DNA from: an uncultured Oscillospiraceae bacterium
Lineage (GTDB): Bacteria > Bacillota > Clostridia > Oscillospirales > Oscillospiraceae
Length of the DNA stretch: 64,000 bases
NCBI GenBank assembly: GCA_905233385.1
Contig: CAJOEH010000012.1
Span: forward strand, 1-64,000
Reading direction: 5' to 3'
Part shown: positions 14,614 through 24,188 of the stretch, piece after piece
Numbering within the stretch: position 1 is the stretch's first letter
How the letters are laid out: each line of letters begins with the position of its first letter
The notes under the pieces: model-generated
Databases searched by the model: none
What the model was told of the DNA's origin: nothing
The model's input: the letters and a program-made list of their open reading frames with translations, nothing else
Position numbers and translations under genes: made by a program

Positions 14614-15719
14614 TCTATCTGGACAACGCGGCGACGACGCTGCAGAAGCCGGTCACGGTGCCGAACGCCGTTCTGCGGGCGATGCAGACCTGCGCCGGCG
14701 TCGGACGGGGCGGCCACGCCGCCGCGATGGCGGCGGCGGAGACGGTCTATCAAGGCAGGCTCATGGCGGCGGAGCTTTTTGACGCGGAGCCGGAGCAGGT
14801 CGTTTTCACGATGAACGCGACGCACGGGCTGAATATCGCCATTCGCTCTCTGCTTTCGCCGGGCGCGAGGGTCGTCGTTTCCGGCTTCGAGCACAACGCG
14901 GTGACGCGGCCGCTGCGCGCCCTGCGCGCGGACGTGCGCACGGCGGGGAAGAAGCTGTTCGACGCGAACGACACGCTGCGCGCCTTTGATCAAGCGATCG
15001 CGGAGAAGCCGGACGCAGTGATCTGCACGCATGTTTCCAACGTGTTCGGCTGCATCCTGCCGGTCGAAGAGATCGCCGCGCTGTGCCGCGTGAACCGGAT
15101 CCCGTTCATCCTCGACGCGTCGCAGTCGGCGGGGAGCCTGCCGGTCTCCCTGCGCCGCACGGGCGCGCGCTTCATCGCCATGCCGGGACACAAGGGCCTT
15201 TACGGTCCGCAGGGTACGGGGATCCTGCTCTGCGCCGACGGCGGACAGCCGCTTCTGTTCGGCGGAACGGGCAGCAATTCGATGGAGCAGGAGATGCCGG
15301 TCTTTCTGCCGGACCGCCTCGAGGCGGGCACGCACAACGTCTGCGGCATCGCGGGCCTGACCGAGGGGATGCGCTTCGTGCGCAAGCAGACGCCGGAGGC
15401 GATCTTCCGCCATGAGCAGTCGCTGCTTCGGCAGCTGCGGCGGGAACTGGGCGGGCAGGAAAACCTCCGGCTTTTCACCGGAGAAGGGCAGGCAGGCGTC
15501 CTGTCGCTCAGCGTCGAAAACATCGACTGCGAGGAGGCGGCGCAGGCGCTTGCGCAGGAGGGGATCGCCGTCCGCGCCGGACTGCACTGCGCGCCGCTGG
15601 CGCACAGGACCGCAGGCACCGCGGACGCCGGAACAGTGCGGTTCAGTTTCTCTGCGTTCAATACGCCGCGCGAAGTGCGGCGCGCAGCCGAAGTATGCAA
15701 AAAACTGTTCCCGATATAG
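14610..15719 (+). CDS. Cysteine desulfurase-like class V aminotransferase
   Basis: This PLP enzyme of the family that removes sulfur from cysteine has 369 residues. It shows YLDNAATT at the start, the cofactor-binding ILDASQS (D169) and the PLP lysine in MPGHKGLYGP (K195). The sulfur-carrying cysteine is in RAGLHCAPLAH near residue 330. It groups by these features with the SufS-like 'EF2568-type' desulfurases rather than IscS. It is coupled to DUF3343 by a four-base overlap, so the pair probably forms a sulfur-donor/acceptor module; no iscU, thiI or selD gene is nearby to show the end product. Confidence 0.88.
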   Translation: MIYLDNAATTLQKPVTVPNAVLRAMQTCAGVGRGGHAAAMAAAETVYQGRLMAAELFDAEPEQVVFTMNATHGLNIAIRSLLSPGARVVVSGFEHNAVTRPLRALRADVRTAGKKLFDANDTLRAFDQAIAEKPDAVICTHVSNVFGCILPVEEIAALCRVNRIPFILDASQSAGSLPVSLRRTGARFIAMPGHKGLYGPQGTGILLCADGGQPLLFGGTGSNSMEQEMPVFLPDRLEAGTHNVCGIAGLTEGMRFVRKQTPEAIFRHEQSLLRQLRRELGGQENLRLFTGEGQAGVLSLSVENIDCEEAAQALAQEGIAVRAGLHCAPLAHRTAGTADAGTVRFSFSAFNTPREVRRAAEVCKKLFPI

Positions 15720-15738
15720 AAAAAGAATCGTTTTGCAC

Positions 15739-15767
15739 TTGCTATTATAAGTAAAATAGGATATAAT
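15739..15767 (+). promoter_or_regulatory. Promoter of the cdaA-cdaR operon
   Basis: TTGCTA at 15739-15744 and TATAAT at 15762-15767, 17-bp spacer, in an AT-rich stretch 36 bp before the cdaA ATG. Confidence 0.7.
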
Positions 15768-15802
15768 TTATTTAATATACTAATATAAGCGGAGTATTGC
15801 TT

Positions 15803-16684
15803 ATGAATACGATTATCGATTTTTTCAAAGACGTTGCGTCGATGCTGCCGACGATCAAACTCATGGACATCATCGACATCCTGCTGGTCGCGTTCGTGAT
15901 CTACACGATCATCATCATGATCCAGACCACGGGCGCCGCGAGGATCGCGAAGAGCATTATCATCATCCTTGCGCTGTTCCTGCTGACAGAGATCCTGAAC
16001 ATGTATCTGATGAACTATCTGCTTAGCAGGATCCTCGAGATCGGCCTGATCGCGCTGGTCGTCATGTTCCAGCCGGAGCTGCGCCGTATGCTGGAAAAGC
16101 TCGGCAGCAAGAGCCTGCGCGAGATCCTCAATATGAAGGGGGAGCAGCGCGAAATCGACCGCGTTATTACGCAGACGGTCGCCGCCTGCGAGGCGATGTC
16201 CAAAAGCCGCACCGGCGCGCTCATTGTGTTCGAGCGTTCGGACTCCACGATCGACTATCAGAAGTCCGGCACCGTGCTGGACGCGCAGGTCTCGACGGAG
16301 CTGCTTCGCAACATCTTCTTCACGAAGGCAGCACTGCATGACGGCGCGGTGATCATCCGCAACGAAAGAGTCGCGGCGGCAGGCTGCGTTCTGCCGCTGA
16401 GCAAAAACCGCAATATCAGCAGTGATCTGGGCACCCGCCACCGCGCCGGCATCGGCATGAGCGAGGTGTCGGACGCGGTCGTCGTGATCGTATCCGAAGA
16501 GTCCGGGACGATCTCCGTCGCGATCGGCGGTATGCTCAAGCGCCATCTTGCGCCGCAGACGCTGGAGAAGCTCCTGCTCAACGAGCTGGCTCCCAAGACG
16601 GAGAAAAAGACCTACAATCCCATGAAGCTCCTGCAGCGCAAACGCAATAAACATGAAAAGGATGAGACGGATGCAGAAACATAA
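15803..16684 (+). CDS. cdaA: Membrane diadenylate cyclase CdaA
   Basis: It makes cyclic di-AMP from two ATP, the messenger that controls potassium, turgor and wall homeostasis. The 293 residues start with three membrane helices (residues ~10-90, e.g. IIDILLVAFVIYTIIIMIQ) followed by the DAC domain with both catalytic motifs, DGA in ALHDGAVII and RHR in GTRHRAGIG. A Lys/Arg-rich tail of ~30 residues follows. The ATG at 15803 is chosen over an upstream TTG because gcggag sits 8 bases before it. cdaR overlaps its end. The usual third gene glmM is not next to it. Confidence 0.95.
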   Translation: MNTIIDFFKDVASMLPTIKLMDIIDILLVAFVIYTIIIMIQTTGAARIAKSIIIILALFLLTEILNMYLMNYLLSRILEIGLIALVVMFQPELRRMLEKLGSKSLREILNMKGEQREIDRVITQTVAACEAMSKSRTGALIVFERSDSTIDYQKSGTVLDAQVSTELLRNIFFTKAALHDGAVIIRNERVAAAGCVLPLSKNRNISSDLGTRHRAGIGMSEVSDAVVVIVSEESGTISVAIGGMLKRHLAPQTLEKLLLNELAPKTEKKTYNPMKLLQRKRNKHEKDETDAET

Positions 16685-17900
16685 AATACTTGCCTTCCTG
16701 CTGGCGCTGATCGTGTCGATCGGCCTGTGGGTCTATGCTGTTACCGTCGTCAATCCGGACGGTACGACGACGATCAGCAACGTTCGCGTCCGTATCATCG
16801 GCACGAACGCGCTGACGAGCAACAATCTGATGCTGACCGGCGGCGAGGATCAGACCGTGGACGTGGAGATCGCCGGCAGACGATCCGACCTGAAGGTGCT
16901 GAACAGCTCCACGCTGGAAGCGACTGCGGACGTGAAAAACATTGACCGCGCAGGTACTTATGAGGTCAGCTGGGAGCTCGGCTTCCCGCCGACGGTCGCC
17001 TCCGGCGACATTCGCGTCGTCAGCACAAGCTCCACCAGGATCACCGTCAAGGTCAGCGAATACCAGGAACGTCACGAGATCCCGGTCGAAGTGGTTTATT
17101 CCGGCTCGCTGCCGGACAACTATCTGCGCGATCCCGCCGTTCTGGACCAAGAGACGGTCGCCGTGAACGGCCCGGCGGAGGAAGTCAGCAAGATCTCCAG
17201 GGCGATCCTCACCGTTGACGTCGACGGCGCAAAGGAGTCGATCGAAGAAGAGATGGCGTACGTCCTGGTCGATGAGAACGGGGACGCGCTGGAGCTGAGC
17301 GACTACGTGACGGTCGTCGATCCGACGATCCGCGTATCCGTTCCGATCTTCTTCTATAAGGATATCAAACTCAGGGTCAACGTGATCGAAAGCGACGGCG
17401 CGAAGAAAGAGAACGCCGTCGTGACGATCGAGCCGGATACCATCCGGGTCACCGGCTCGGAGGAAGCGCTGAAGGATCTGGAAGAGCTCGTCATCAAGGA
17501 GATCGACCTTGCGCAGATCACGGAGCCCCAGACCTGGACAGTCCTGCCTGACCTGCCGTCCGGCGTGACCAACCGCGCCTCTGACAAGAGCGTGCAGGTC
17601 TCGATCCGGTTCAAAAACCTGACGACGAAGCGGATCAATTTCCCGTGCTCGGAGATTGAGCGGATTAACGACGTGGAGACCATGGAATTCAGCGAGTCGA
17701 ACATCGTCATCGTTATTCGCGGCACGGCGGCCGCAGTCGGCGCGATCAGCGAAGAAGATATCAGCGTGATCGCGGATATGACGGACGGCTATGACGATCA
17801 GACCAAGACGGTCACGCTGCAGATCGTCCTTCCGAAGGGCGCGAAGGTCGACCTCGTCGGCGCGCCGTACGTCGCGCAGGTCATCGGCGCGGTCGCATAA
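16671..17900 (+). CDS. cdaR: CdaA regulator CdaR (YbbR-domain protein)
   Basis: A single N-terminal membrane helix (ILAFLLALIVSIGLWVYAVT) anchors an extracytoplasmic chain of about four YbbR repeats, each with an NPDGT / VDVEIAGR / VEVVYSGSLP-type beta pattern. The 409 residues match CdaR, which binds CdaA and modulates its activity. The start is uncertain among ATGs at 16653, 16662 and 16671; the last has aaaagg at a proper distance and overlaps cdaA by 14 bases. It is followed after 5 bases by the RseC-like gene. Confidence 0.9.
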   Translation: MQKHKILAFLLALIVSIGLWVYAVTVVNPDGTTTISNVRVRIIGTNALTSNNLMLTGGEDQTVDVEIAGRRSDLKVLNSSTLEATADVKNIDRAGTYEVSWELGFPPTVASGDIRVVSTSSTRITVKVSEYQERHEIPVEVVYSGSLPDNYLRDPAVLDQETVAVNGPAEEVSKISRAILTVDVDGAKESIEEEMAYVLVDENGDALELSDYVTVVDPTIRVSVPIFFYKDIKLRVNVIESDGAKKENAVVTIEPDTIRVTGSEEALKDLEELVIKEIDLAQITEPQTWTVLPDLPSGVTNRASDKSVQVSIRFKNLTTKRINFPCSEIERINDVETMEFSESNIVIVIRGTAAAVGAISEEDISVIADMTDGYDDQTKTVTLQIVLPKGAKVDLVGAPYVAQVIGAVA

Positions 17901-17905
17901 AACCG

Positions 17906-18307
17906 ATGCAGAGAAAAGCGACCGTACAGGAGATCCTGCCCGACGGAAGAGCGGAGCTCGCGGTCCGTCGGGAAAGCGCGTGCAGTGGTGACTGCCATCA
18001 CTGCGGCGGCTGCGGCGCGGTTGGCCAGATCCTCCGCCTGACGGCGGAGAATCCGATCTGCGCGCAGAAAGGCGATATCGTCTATATCGCGTCGGACAGC
18101 GCGCCTGTGCTGTGGGCTGCCGCGCTTGTGTACGCGCTGCCGCTGGTCCTGTTTCTGACAGGCTATCTTCTGAGTATGCGGCTCGGCGCGTGGGCGGCGG
18201 CGATCGGCGCGGCGGGCTTCCTCGCCGGCCTTGTGCCCGCCTTCCTGTATAACCGCCGCGTGAAACGGCGGCCGCCGGTCTATACGATCATAGGATTTGT
18301 GAAATAA
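17906..18307 (+). CDS. RseC/MucC-type membrane protein (SoxR-reducing system RseC family)
   Basis: The 133 residues have an N-terminal beta region with a Cys cluster (CSGDCHHCGGCG, residues ~27-38) that could bind iron-sulfur or zinc, then two membrane helices (LWAAALVYALPLVLFLTGYL and WAAAIGAAGFLAGLVPAFL) and a basic tail. That is the RseC architecture. In proteobacteria RseC affects sigma E and SoxR reduction, and in Clostridia it often sits near Rnf genes; here it lies 5 bp after cdaR, so its job in this organism is open. A redox-sensing link to the membrane is an inference. Confidence 0.8.
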   Translation: MQRKATVQEILPDGRAELAVRRESACSGDCHHCGGCGAVGQILRLTAENPICAQKGDIVYIASDSAPVLWAAALVYALPLVLFLTGYLLSMRLGAWAAAIGAAGFLAGLVPAFLYNRRVKRRPPVYTIIGFVK

Positions 18308-18308
18308 C

Positions 18309-19178
18309 ATGTTTGGATACGTTCTGCCGCGCAGGGACAAGCTCTCCGAGACGGACAACGCCCGTTACCGCGCGGCGTACTGCGGCCTGTGCCGCTGCCT
18401 GAAACAGCGTTACGGCTTTCGGGCAAGGTTCCTGGTCAACTATGATATGACTTTCCTGTACTTTCTTTTGCAGGAAGGGGAGGCGAAACAGCCGGAGCGC
18501 TGCCGCTGCCCCGCAAGGCCGTTCTGCAAAAAGGACTGCCTGCCGTCCGACGGCGCGATGGAATACGCCGCGGATCTGAGCGTTCTGCTCTCCTGCTGGA
18601 AGCTGCGCGACGCGAAGCGCGACGACGGCTTCTTCCGCAGAGCGGCGGCCGGCTTCTGCCTCCGGCTCTACAAAAAGGCGTTCCGAAAAGCGGCGGCACT
18701 GCGGGAGCAGGAAAACCGCGTGTTCGCGGAGCAGTTGGAGCGGCTTTCCGCGCTGGAAGATCAACGCTGCGAGAGCATTGACCGCGCCGCGGACGCGTTC
18801 GCGTCCCTGCTCAAGGCCTGCGCGGGCTATCATGCAGACGAAACGCTGCGCCGCACGGAGGAGCTCCTTCTGTACCACGTCGGAAGATTCCTCTACCTGA
18901 CGGACGCGCTGGAAGACCTGCCGAAGGACAACAAAAGCGGCGCCTACAATCCGCTGCGTTACCGTTACGCCCTGCAGGACGGCAAGCTGACGCAGGCGGA
19001 TAAGGAACAATTTTTGGAAACAGTGGACGCTTCGATCAGCATGGCGGCTTCCGCGCTGGAGCTGCTGCCGGAGACGGCGGATCGGGAGATCCTGAAGAAT
19101 ATCATTTACTACGGACTGCCTGCGGTGCTGCATTGCGTCGCAGACGGCAGTTTCCGAAAGAAAGGAAACCGCAAATGA
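18309..19178 (+). CDS. DUF5685 family protein
   Basis: The 289-residue protein starts [14 protein letters not shown] and has the family's YCGLCRCL near residue 24 plus further cysteines in a short insert ([13 protein letters not shown], ~57-69). The remainder is mostly alpha-helical, with [27 protein letters not shown] near residue 190, an Asp-rich helix with a look of metal-dependent helical lipases or prenyl-binding folds. The function is unknown. It starts 1 bp after the RseC-like gene and its stop overlaps the J-domain gene (ATGA at 19175), so the two products probably work together. Confidence 0.8.
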   Translation: MFGYVLPRRDKLSETDNARYRAAYCGLCRCLKQRYGFRARFLVNYDMTFLYFLLQEGEAKQPERCRCPARPFCKKDCLPSDGAMEYAADLSVLLSCWKLRDAKRDDGFFRRAAAGFCLRLYKKAFRKAAALREQENRVFAEQLERLSALEDQRCESIDRAADAFASLLKACAGYHADETLRRTEELLLYHVGRFLYLTDALEDLPKDNKSGAYNPLRYRYALQDGKLTQADKEQFLETVDASISMAASALELLPETADREILKNIIYYGLPAVLHCVADGSFRKKGNRK

Positions 19179-19741
19179 AAGATCCCTACGAGGTATTGGG
19201 CGTTCCGCACGGCGCGTCGGAGGACGAGATCAAAAAGGCCTACCGCGAGTTGGCGCGCAAGTACCATCCGGATAACTACGCGAACAATCCGCTCGCCGAT
19301 CTGGCCCAGGAGAAGATGAAGGAGATCAACGAAGCCTACGACCTTCTGACCAAGGGCGGCACGACGGACAGCGGCTCCTCCTACAGCAACTACACCTCCA
19401 ACAGCGGCAGCCTGACCGAGGTGCGCAGGCTCATCCAGCTCGGCGATCTGGACGGCGCGGAGGCGAAGCTCAACGGCATCGCCAATCACAACGCGGAGTG
19501 GTACTACCTGCGCGGCGTGATCGCGCAGCGGCGCGGCTGGATGGACGAGGCGGCGCAGAATTTCCGCATTGCCGCGAGCATGGAGCCGGGCAACTTCGAG
19601 TACACAAGGGCGGCGGGCAGCGCCGGAAACGGCGGCTACACCTACCGTCAGACGCAATACGGCGACAACGGAACGGACGACCTGTGCAATCTCTGCAGCA
19701 CGCTGATGTGCCTGAATTGCCTGTGCAACGGCTGCCGTTGA
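19175..19741 (+). CDS. J-domain protein with a C-terminal cysteine cluster
   Basis: Residues ~1-60 are a complete J-domain ([23 protein letters not shown] motif in KYHPDNY), which stimulates DnaK-type chaperones. There is no Gly/Phe or zinc-finger domain of true DnaJ. A TPR-like helical repeat follows ([13 protein letters not shown]...[20 protein letters not shown]), and the last 20 residues carry six cysteines spaced C-x2-C-x4-C-x2-C-x-C-x2-C. The ATG at 19175 overlaps the DUF5685 stop and has aaagga upstream. The Cys tail could bind metal or attach to membrane or coat structures; this is not established. Confidence 0.85.
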   Translation: MKDPYEVLGVPHGASEDEIKKAYRELARKYHPDNYANNPLADLAQEKMKEINEAYDLLTKGGTTDSGSSYSNYTSNSGSLTEVRRLIQLGDLDGAEAKLNGIANHNAEWYYLRGVIAQRRGWMDEAAQNFRIAASMEPGNFEYTRAAGSAGNGGYTYRQTQYGDNGTDDLCNLCSTLMCLNCLCNGCR

Positions 19742-19760
19742 GTAAATGAGGTGAAATGAT

Positions 19761-20639
19761 TTGATCCGCAGCATGACCGGTTACGGCAGAGCCGTAAAGA
19801 CACTGAACGGACGGGAAATCACGGTCGAGCTCCGTTCGGTCAACAACCGCTTTTTAGACTGCACCGTGAAGATGCCCCGCGCCTTTTCCTACGCGGAGGA
19901 CGCGGTCAAGCAGAAGGTGAAAGAGAACGTCTCGCGCGGCAAGGTCGACGTCTTCATCAGCGTCAACGCCGTCGAGGGCGAGAATATCAAAGTCTCTCTC
20001 AACCGCCCGGTGCTCGAGGGCTATCTCGAAGCCCTGCGGACGATCGCGCGGGACTACGAAGTGCGCGACGACATCAGCGCGACGAATCTCGCCCGCTTCC
20101 CGGAGGTCTTTACCGTCGAGAAGCCGGAGGAGGACGAGGAGCGCAACACGGCGGACATCGTCTCCGTCGCGGCGGATGCGATCGCCGCCTATAACGCGAT
20201 GCGGGCCAAAGAGGGCGCGGCGCTGGCCGCCGACCTTCGGAATCACGCCGCCGTCGTCCTTTCCTACGTGGAAAAGGTCGAATCGCGCAGCCCCGTCACG
20301 GTCGCGGAATACCGCGCCCGTCTGGAAAACAAGCTCCGCGAAGTGCTGGAGAGCAAGACGATCGACGAAGGCCGCATCCTGACCGAGGCGGCGATCTTCG
20401 CCGACAAGGTCGCGGTGGATGAAGAAACCGTCCGCCTGCGCAGCCACCTCGATCAGTTGGAAGACCTGCTGACAAACGGCGGCGCCATCGGCAGGAAGCT
20501 CGATTTCCTGCTCCAGGAAATGAACCGCGAGGCGAATACGATCGGCTCGAAGGGCAACGATCTGGAGCAGGCGCGCGCCGTCGTGGAGATCAAGGCGGAG
20601 CTGGAAAAGATCCGCGAGCAGATCCAGAACATCGAGTGA
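19761..20639 (+). CDS. yicC: YicC-family endoribonuclease
   Basis: The 292 residues match YicC: MTGYGRA at the N-terminus, [20 protein letters not shown], and the C-terminal [21 protein letters not shown] signature, followed by the final helix [15 protein letters not shown]. Family members are RNases that act on structured RNA and small RNAs. Translation starts at TTG 19761, with aggtga at a suitable distance and IRSMTGYGR following as in relatives. It heads a long compact cluster with remA, gmk and rpoZ, the classic Firmicutes order. Confidence 0.93.
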   Translation: MIRSMTGYGRAVKTLNGREITVELRSVNNRFLDCTVKMPRAFSYAEDAVKQKVKENVSRGKVDVFISVNAVEGENIKVSLNRPVLEGYLEALRTIARDYEVRDDISATNLARFPEVFTVEKPEEDEERNTADIVSVAADAIAAYNAMRAKEGAALAADLRNHAAVVLSYVEKVESRSPVTVAEYRARLENKLREVLESKTIDEGRILTEAAIFADKVAVDEETVRLRSHLDQLEDLLTNGGAIGRKLDFLLQEMNREANTIGSKGNDLEQARAVVEIKAELEKIREQIQNIE

Positions 20640-20644
20640 CTGCC

Positions 20645-20917
20645 ATGAGACTGATCAATATCGGATTTGGAAATTTAGTATCGGCGGAACGCCTGCTGAC
20701 GGTCGTCAGCCCCGACTCCGCGCCGGTCAAGCGGCTGGTGCAGGAGGCGAAGGAACGCGCCATGCTGATCGACGCCAGCTTCGGCCGCAAGACGAAGTCC
20801 GTGCTGGTGATGGATACCGACCACGTGATCCTTTCGGCGATCCCGCCGGAGACGATCGCGAAGCGGCTGAACGACAAAGACGGCGAAACATACCGCGATG
20901 AGGAGGAAACGACATGA
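20645..20917 (+). CDS. remA: Extracellular matrix regulator RemA (DUF370)
   Basis: The 90-residue protein begins [17 protein letters not shown] and contains the family core [25 protein letters not shown] (given here in part). In Bacillus RemA forms ring-like oligomers that bind DNA and activate matrix and osmoprotection genes. An in-frame GTG 9 bases upstream is less likely because the ATG gives the conserved N-terminus. It sits between yicC and gmk, overlapping gmk by four bases, the standard position. Confidence 0.93.
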   Translation: MRLINIGFGNLVSAERLLTVVSPDSAPVKRLVQEAKERAMLIDASFGRKTKSVLVMDTDHVILSAIPPETIAKRLNDKDGETYRDEEETT

Positions 20918-21513
20918 AGCAGGGCAGGATCATCATCGTATCCGGTCCCTCCGGCGTCGGCAAGGGCACGGTGCTGAAGGAAGTCATGAAGGACGACCCC
21001 TCGCTGCAGTTCTCCGTCTCCGCGACCACGCGCACGATCCGCCCCGGCGAGATCGACGGCGTGCATTACTATTTCATCGACAAGCCGCGCTTCGAGGCCT
21101 TGATCGCCAACAACGAAATGCTCGAGCACGCCGAATATGCCGGCAATTACTACGGCACGCCGGAGAAGGCGGTCAACGACGCGCTTGCGCAGGGGATCAG
21201 CGTGATCCTGGAGATCGAGGTGCAGGGCGCGCTGCAGGTCATGCGGCGCAGGCCGGACGCGATCTCGATCTTCATCGCGCCGCCGTCCTTTGAGGAGCTC
21301 GCCCGCCGCCTGAACGGCAGGGGAGACACCCCGCCGGAGGTCGCCGCAAAGCGCCTGCAGATCGCGGAGCAGGAATGCAGGAACGCGACGAAATACCAAT
21401 ACACAATCATCAACGACACCGTTTCAGCCGCCGCCGCGAGGATCCGCGCGATCCTGACCGCGGAGGCGTGCAGATCCGAATACAACGCAATTCAACTCGA
21501 GGAGGAAGAATAA
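20914..21513 (+). CDS. gmk: Guanylate kinase
   Basis: It phosphorylates GMP to GDP. The 199 residues include the P-loop [10 protein letters not shown] (10-19), the GMP-binding [19 protein letters not shown] region, [10 protein letters not shown] and the catalytic lid through RLNGRGDT. Length and motifs are typical. The ATG overlaps the remA stop, and ggaggaa precedes it. It is followed 1 bp later by rpoZ. Confidence 0.97.
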   Translation: MKQGRIIIVSGPSGVGKGTVLKEVMKDDPSLQFSVSATTRTIRPGEIDGVHYYFIDKPRFEALIANNEMLEHAEYAGNYYGTPEKAVNDALAQGISVILEIEVQGALQVMRRRPDAISIFIAPPSFEELARRLNGRGDTPPEVAAKRLQIAEQECRNATKYQYTIINDTVSAAAARIRAILTAEACRSEYNAIQLEEEE

Positions 21514-21514
21514 T

Positions 21515-21709
21515 ATGCTTTATCCCGCAATGGCTGATCTTTTGAAGAACATCGACAGCCGCTATCTCATGGTCAACGTGGTCGCCCGCCGCGCCCGCCA
21601 GCTCTCCATCGAAGCGGAGACTTTCCATGAGCCGCTGAGCGACAAGCCGGTCACGCTTGCGATCCGCGAGGTCGCGGAGGGCAAGCTGGTCGCGTCCATC
21701 AACAAGTAA
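21515..21709 (+). CDS. rpoZ: RNA polymerase omega subunit
   Basis: The 64-residue protein has the omega core MLYPAMADLLKNIDSRYLMV, VVARRARQL and a shortened tail ending AIREVAEGKLVASINK. Omega helps assemble RNA polymerase. It follows gmk by one base, as in most Firmicutes, with ggaggaagaata as ribosome site. Confidence 0.95.
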   Translation: MLYPAMADLLKNIDSRYLMVNVVARRARQLSIEAETFHEPLSDKPVTLAIREVAEGKLVASINK

Positions 21710-21734
21710 GAAAACCAACGGAGGAGGGCTGTGA

Positions 21735-24176
21735 ATGATCGCGAAAATCGCAGTTTCTGCCGCGATATATGCCATTGACAAGCCCTACAGCTATCGCATT
21801 CCGGACGGGATGCAGCCCGCGGTCGGCGCGCGCGTCAGCGTGCCCTTCGGGCGGTCGAACAAGCGCTGCGAGGGCATCGTCCTCGGTGTCGAGAGCGGCG
21901 ACGAGAGCAAGCTCAAACCGATCGACCGGGTGCTGGACGAGACGCCGCTGCTGAGCGCGGAGCTGCTGCACATGGCGGGCTTCCTGCGCGAGCGCTATTT
22001 CTGCACCTTCTACGAGGCGATCAAGGCGATCCTGCCGGCGGGCGTCTGGTTCCGCGAGCAGGAGCGTTACTTCCTCTGCGAGGAGGCGGAAAACGCCGTC
22101 ATTCAGCGGCAGCCTGCCGCGCAGGCGGTTCTGAACGCCGTGCGGGAGCTCGGCGGCGCGGCGGACTACGAAGCGCTGCGGAAGCAGTTCGACGAGGACG
22201 CCCTGCAAACCGCGCTGCGGTATCTTCTGAAGAAGAAGCTGCTGCGCTGCGAGACCGACCACAAGCGCCGCGTGCTGGACAAGACCGAGCGGATCGTGAC
22301 GCTCGCCGCGCCCGCGGAGGACGCGCTGTCCTACGCGCAGAGCAAGCGGAAATCCGCGCCGCTGCAGACTGCCGCGTTAGAGCTGATGGTCACTCTCGGC
22401 CAATGCGCGGCCAAGGAGCTTTGCTATTTCACCGGCGCGAACGGCGCGACGCTGAACCGGCTGGAGAAGCTCGGCTTCCTCGAATTCTCCGAGGAAGAGC
22501 GCCTGCGCATCAGCCGCGTCGAGCCCGCGAAGCTGGACGGCCCGCTCGTCCTGAACGACGATCAGCAGCGCGTCTACGACGGCCTGCGCGAGCAGTCCCT
22601 TGCGGACAAGCCCGGCGTCGCCCTGCTCTACGGTGTGACCGGCAGCGGCAAGACCTCCGTGTATATCAAACTGATCTACGACTGCTTATTGCGCGGCAGG
22701 AGCGCGATGCTCCTCGTCCCGGAGATCGCGCTGACTCCGCAGCTGCTGGCCCTCTTCGCCGCGCATTTCGGCGAAAAGACGGCGGTCCTGCACAGTTCCC
22801 TGCGCATTACGGAACGCTACGATACCTGGAAGCGCATCCGCAGCGGGGAAGCGACCGTGATCCTCGGCACGCGCTCGGCAGTTTTCGCCCCTGCGCCAGA
22901 CCTCGGCCTTCTGATCGTGGACGAGGAGCAGGAGCACACCTATAAATCCGAAAACGCGCCGCGCTACGACGCCCGCGAGGCCGCGATCTACCGCGGCGCG
23001 CGGCGGAACGCGCTGGTGCTCTTCGGCTCGGCGACGCCGAGCATCGAGACGATGTACCGCGCGAAGACCGGCGTCTACCGCTTCTATGAAATGCGGAAAC
23101 GCTACAATCAGAAGGCGCTGCCGCCGGTCGAGATCGTCGACATGAAGCAGGAGCTCAAGGAGGGCAACGCGACCGCCGTCAGCGAGCCGCTGCTCCTCGC
23201 TCTGCGGGAAAATCGCGAGCACAACCATCAGGCGATCCTGTTTCTCAACCGCCGCGGCACCTCGCGCATGGTCGCCTGCGTGGACTGCGGCTATGTGCCG
23301 GCCTGCCCGGGCTGCACGGTCAACCTGACCTACCACCAGGCCAACGGGCGGCTGATGTGCCACTACTGCGGCCATTCCGAGATCCTGCCCGCCCGCTGCC
23401 CGGAATGCGGCGGCCACCTGAAACAGATCGGCTTCGGCACGCAGAAGGTGCAGGAACAGCTGCACAGCCTCCTGCCGGAGAGCGAAGTTCTGCGCATGGA
23501 CGCGGACACGGTCTCCGCGGTCAACACGCATGAAAAACTGCTGTCGCGCTTCCGCGAGGAGAACATTCCGATCCTTTTGGGAACGCAGATGGTCGCGAAG
23601 GGTCTGAACTTCGAGAACGTCACGCTGGTCGGCGTGCTGGACGCGGATATGTCGCTGTACGTCGGCTCCTACCGCGCCGCCGAGACGACCTTCAGCATGA
23701 TCACGCAGGTGATCGGCCGTGCGGGTCGCGGCGCGGAAAACGGCCGCGCCCTGATCCAGACGATGACGCCGAAAAATCAGGTCATCACCCTCGCGGCGCA
23801 GCAGGATTACGATACGTTTTACGAGAACGAACTGCCGCTGCGCAGACTGCGCGGCTGTCCGCCGTTCCGCGACCTACTGACCCTGACCTTCCACGGCAGG
23901 GAGGAAGACCGCGTCTTTCAGGCGGCGCAGCGCTTCCGCGCCATGCTGCAGGCGCAGCTGGACAGCGCGTTCTACAGGCAGGAGCAGGTCCAGATCCTGG
24001 GGCCCGCTCCCGCGCAGGTGGCAAGGATCAACTACTGCTACCGATGCTGCCTGACCCTGAGCTGCAAAAATACCCGCTCCCTGCGCGAACTGCTGGCGCA
24101 TCTGATGCGGGAGTTTTCCAAAGACAAGCAAAACAGCGGCGTCGGCCTCTTTGCCGACGTAAACCGCAACGAATAG
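21735..24176 (+). CDS. priA: Primosomal protein N' (replication restart helicase PriA)
   Basis: The 813-residue superfamily 2 helicase restarts collapsed forks. In order it has the N-terminal 3'-DNA-binding domain (YAIDKPYSYRIPD), a winged-helix, Walker A GVTGSGKTS near residue 300, the Walker B variant DEEQEH, the eight-Cys zinc region (CVDCGYVPACPGC, CHYCGH, CPECGG) that loads DnaB, and helicase motifs LGTQMVAKGLNF and QVIGRAGRG. The ATG at 21735 has ggaggagg upstream. It precedes def-fmt as in many Firmicutes; only coaBC is missing from the usual rpoZ-coaBC-priA order. Confidence 0.97.
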   Translation: MIAKIAVSAAIYAIDKPYSYRIPDGMQPAVGARVSVPFGRSNKRCEGIVLGVESGDESKLKPIDRVLDETPLLSAELLHMAGFLRERYFCTFYEAIKAILPAGVWFREQERYFLCEEAENAVIQRQPAAQAVLNAVRELGGAADYEALRKQFDEDALQTALRYLLKKKLLRCETDHKRRVLDKTERIVTLAAPAEDALSYAQSKRKSAPLQTAALELMVTLGQCAAKELCYFTGANGATLNRLEKLGFLEFSEEERLRISRVEPAKLDGPLVLNDDQQRVYDGLREQSLADKPGVALLYGVTGSGKTSVYIKLIYDCLLRGRSAMLLVPEIALTPQLLALFAAHFGEKTAVLHSSLRITERYDTWKRIRSGEATVILGTRSAVFAPAPDLGLLIVDEEQEHTYKSENAPRYDAREAAIYRGARRNALVLFGSATPSIETMYRAKTGVYRFYEMRKRYNQKALPPVEIVDMKQELKEGNATAVSEPLLLALRENREHNHQAILFLNRRGTSRMVACVDCGYVPACPGCTVNLTYHQANGRLMCHYCGHSEILPARCPECGGHLKQIGFGTQKVQEQLHSLLPESEVLRMDADTVSAVNTHEKLLSRFREENIPILLGTQMVAKGLNFENVTLVGVLDADMSLYVGSYRAAETTFSMITQVIGRAGRGAENGRALIQTMTPKNQVITLAAQQDYDTFYENELPLRRLRGCPPFRDLLTLTFHGREEDRVFQAAQRFRAMLQAQLDSAFYRQEQVQILGPAPAQVARINYCYRCCLTLSCKNTRSLRELLAHLMREFSKDKQNSGVGLFADVNRNE

Positions 24177-24188
24177 GAGTAAACCTTC

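Noticed and set aside
15720-17905. glmM as the expected third gene after cdaA-cdaR
   Set aside because: The next frame is an RseC-like protein; no phosphoglucosamine mutase motif appears anywhere in the window.
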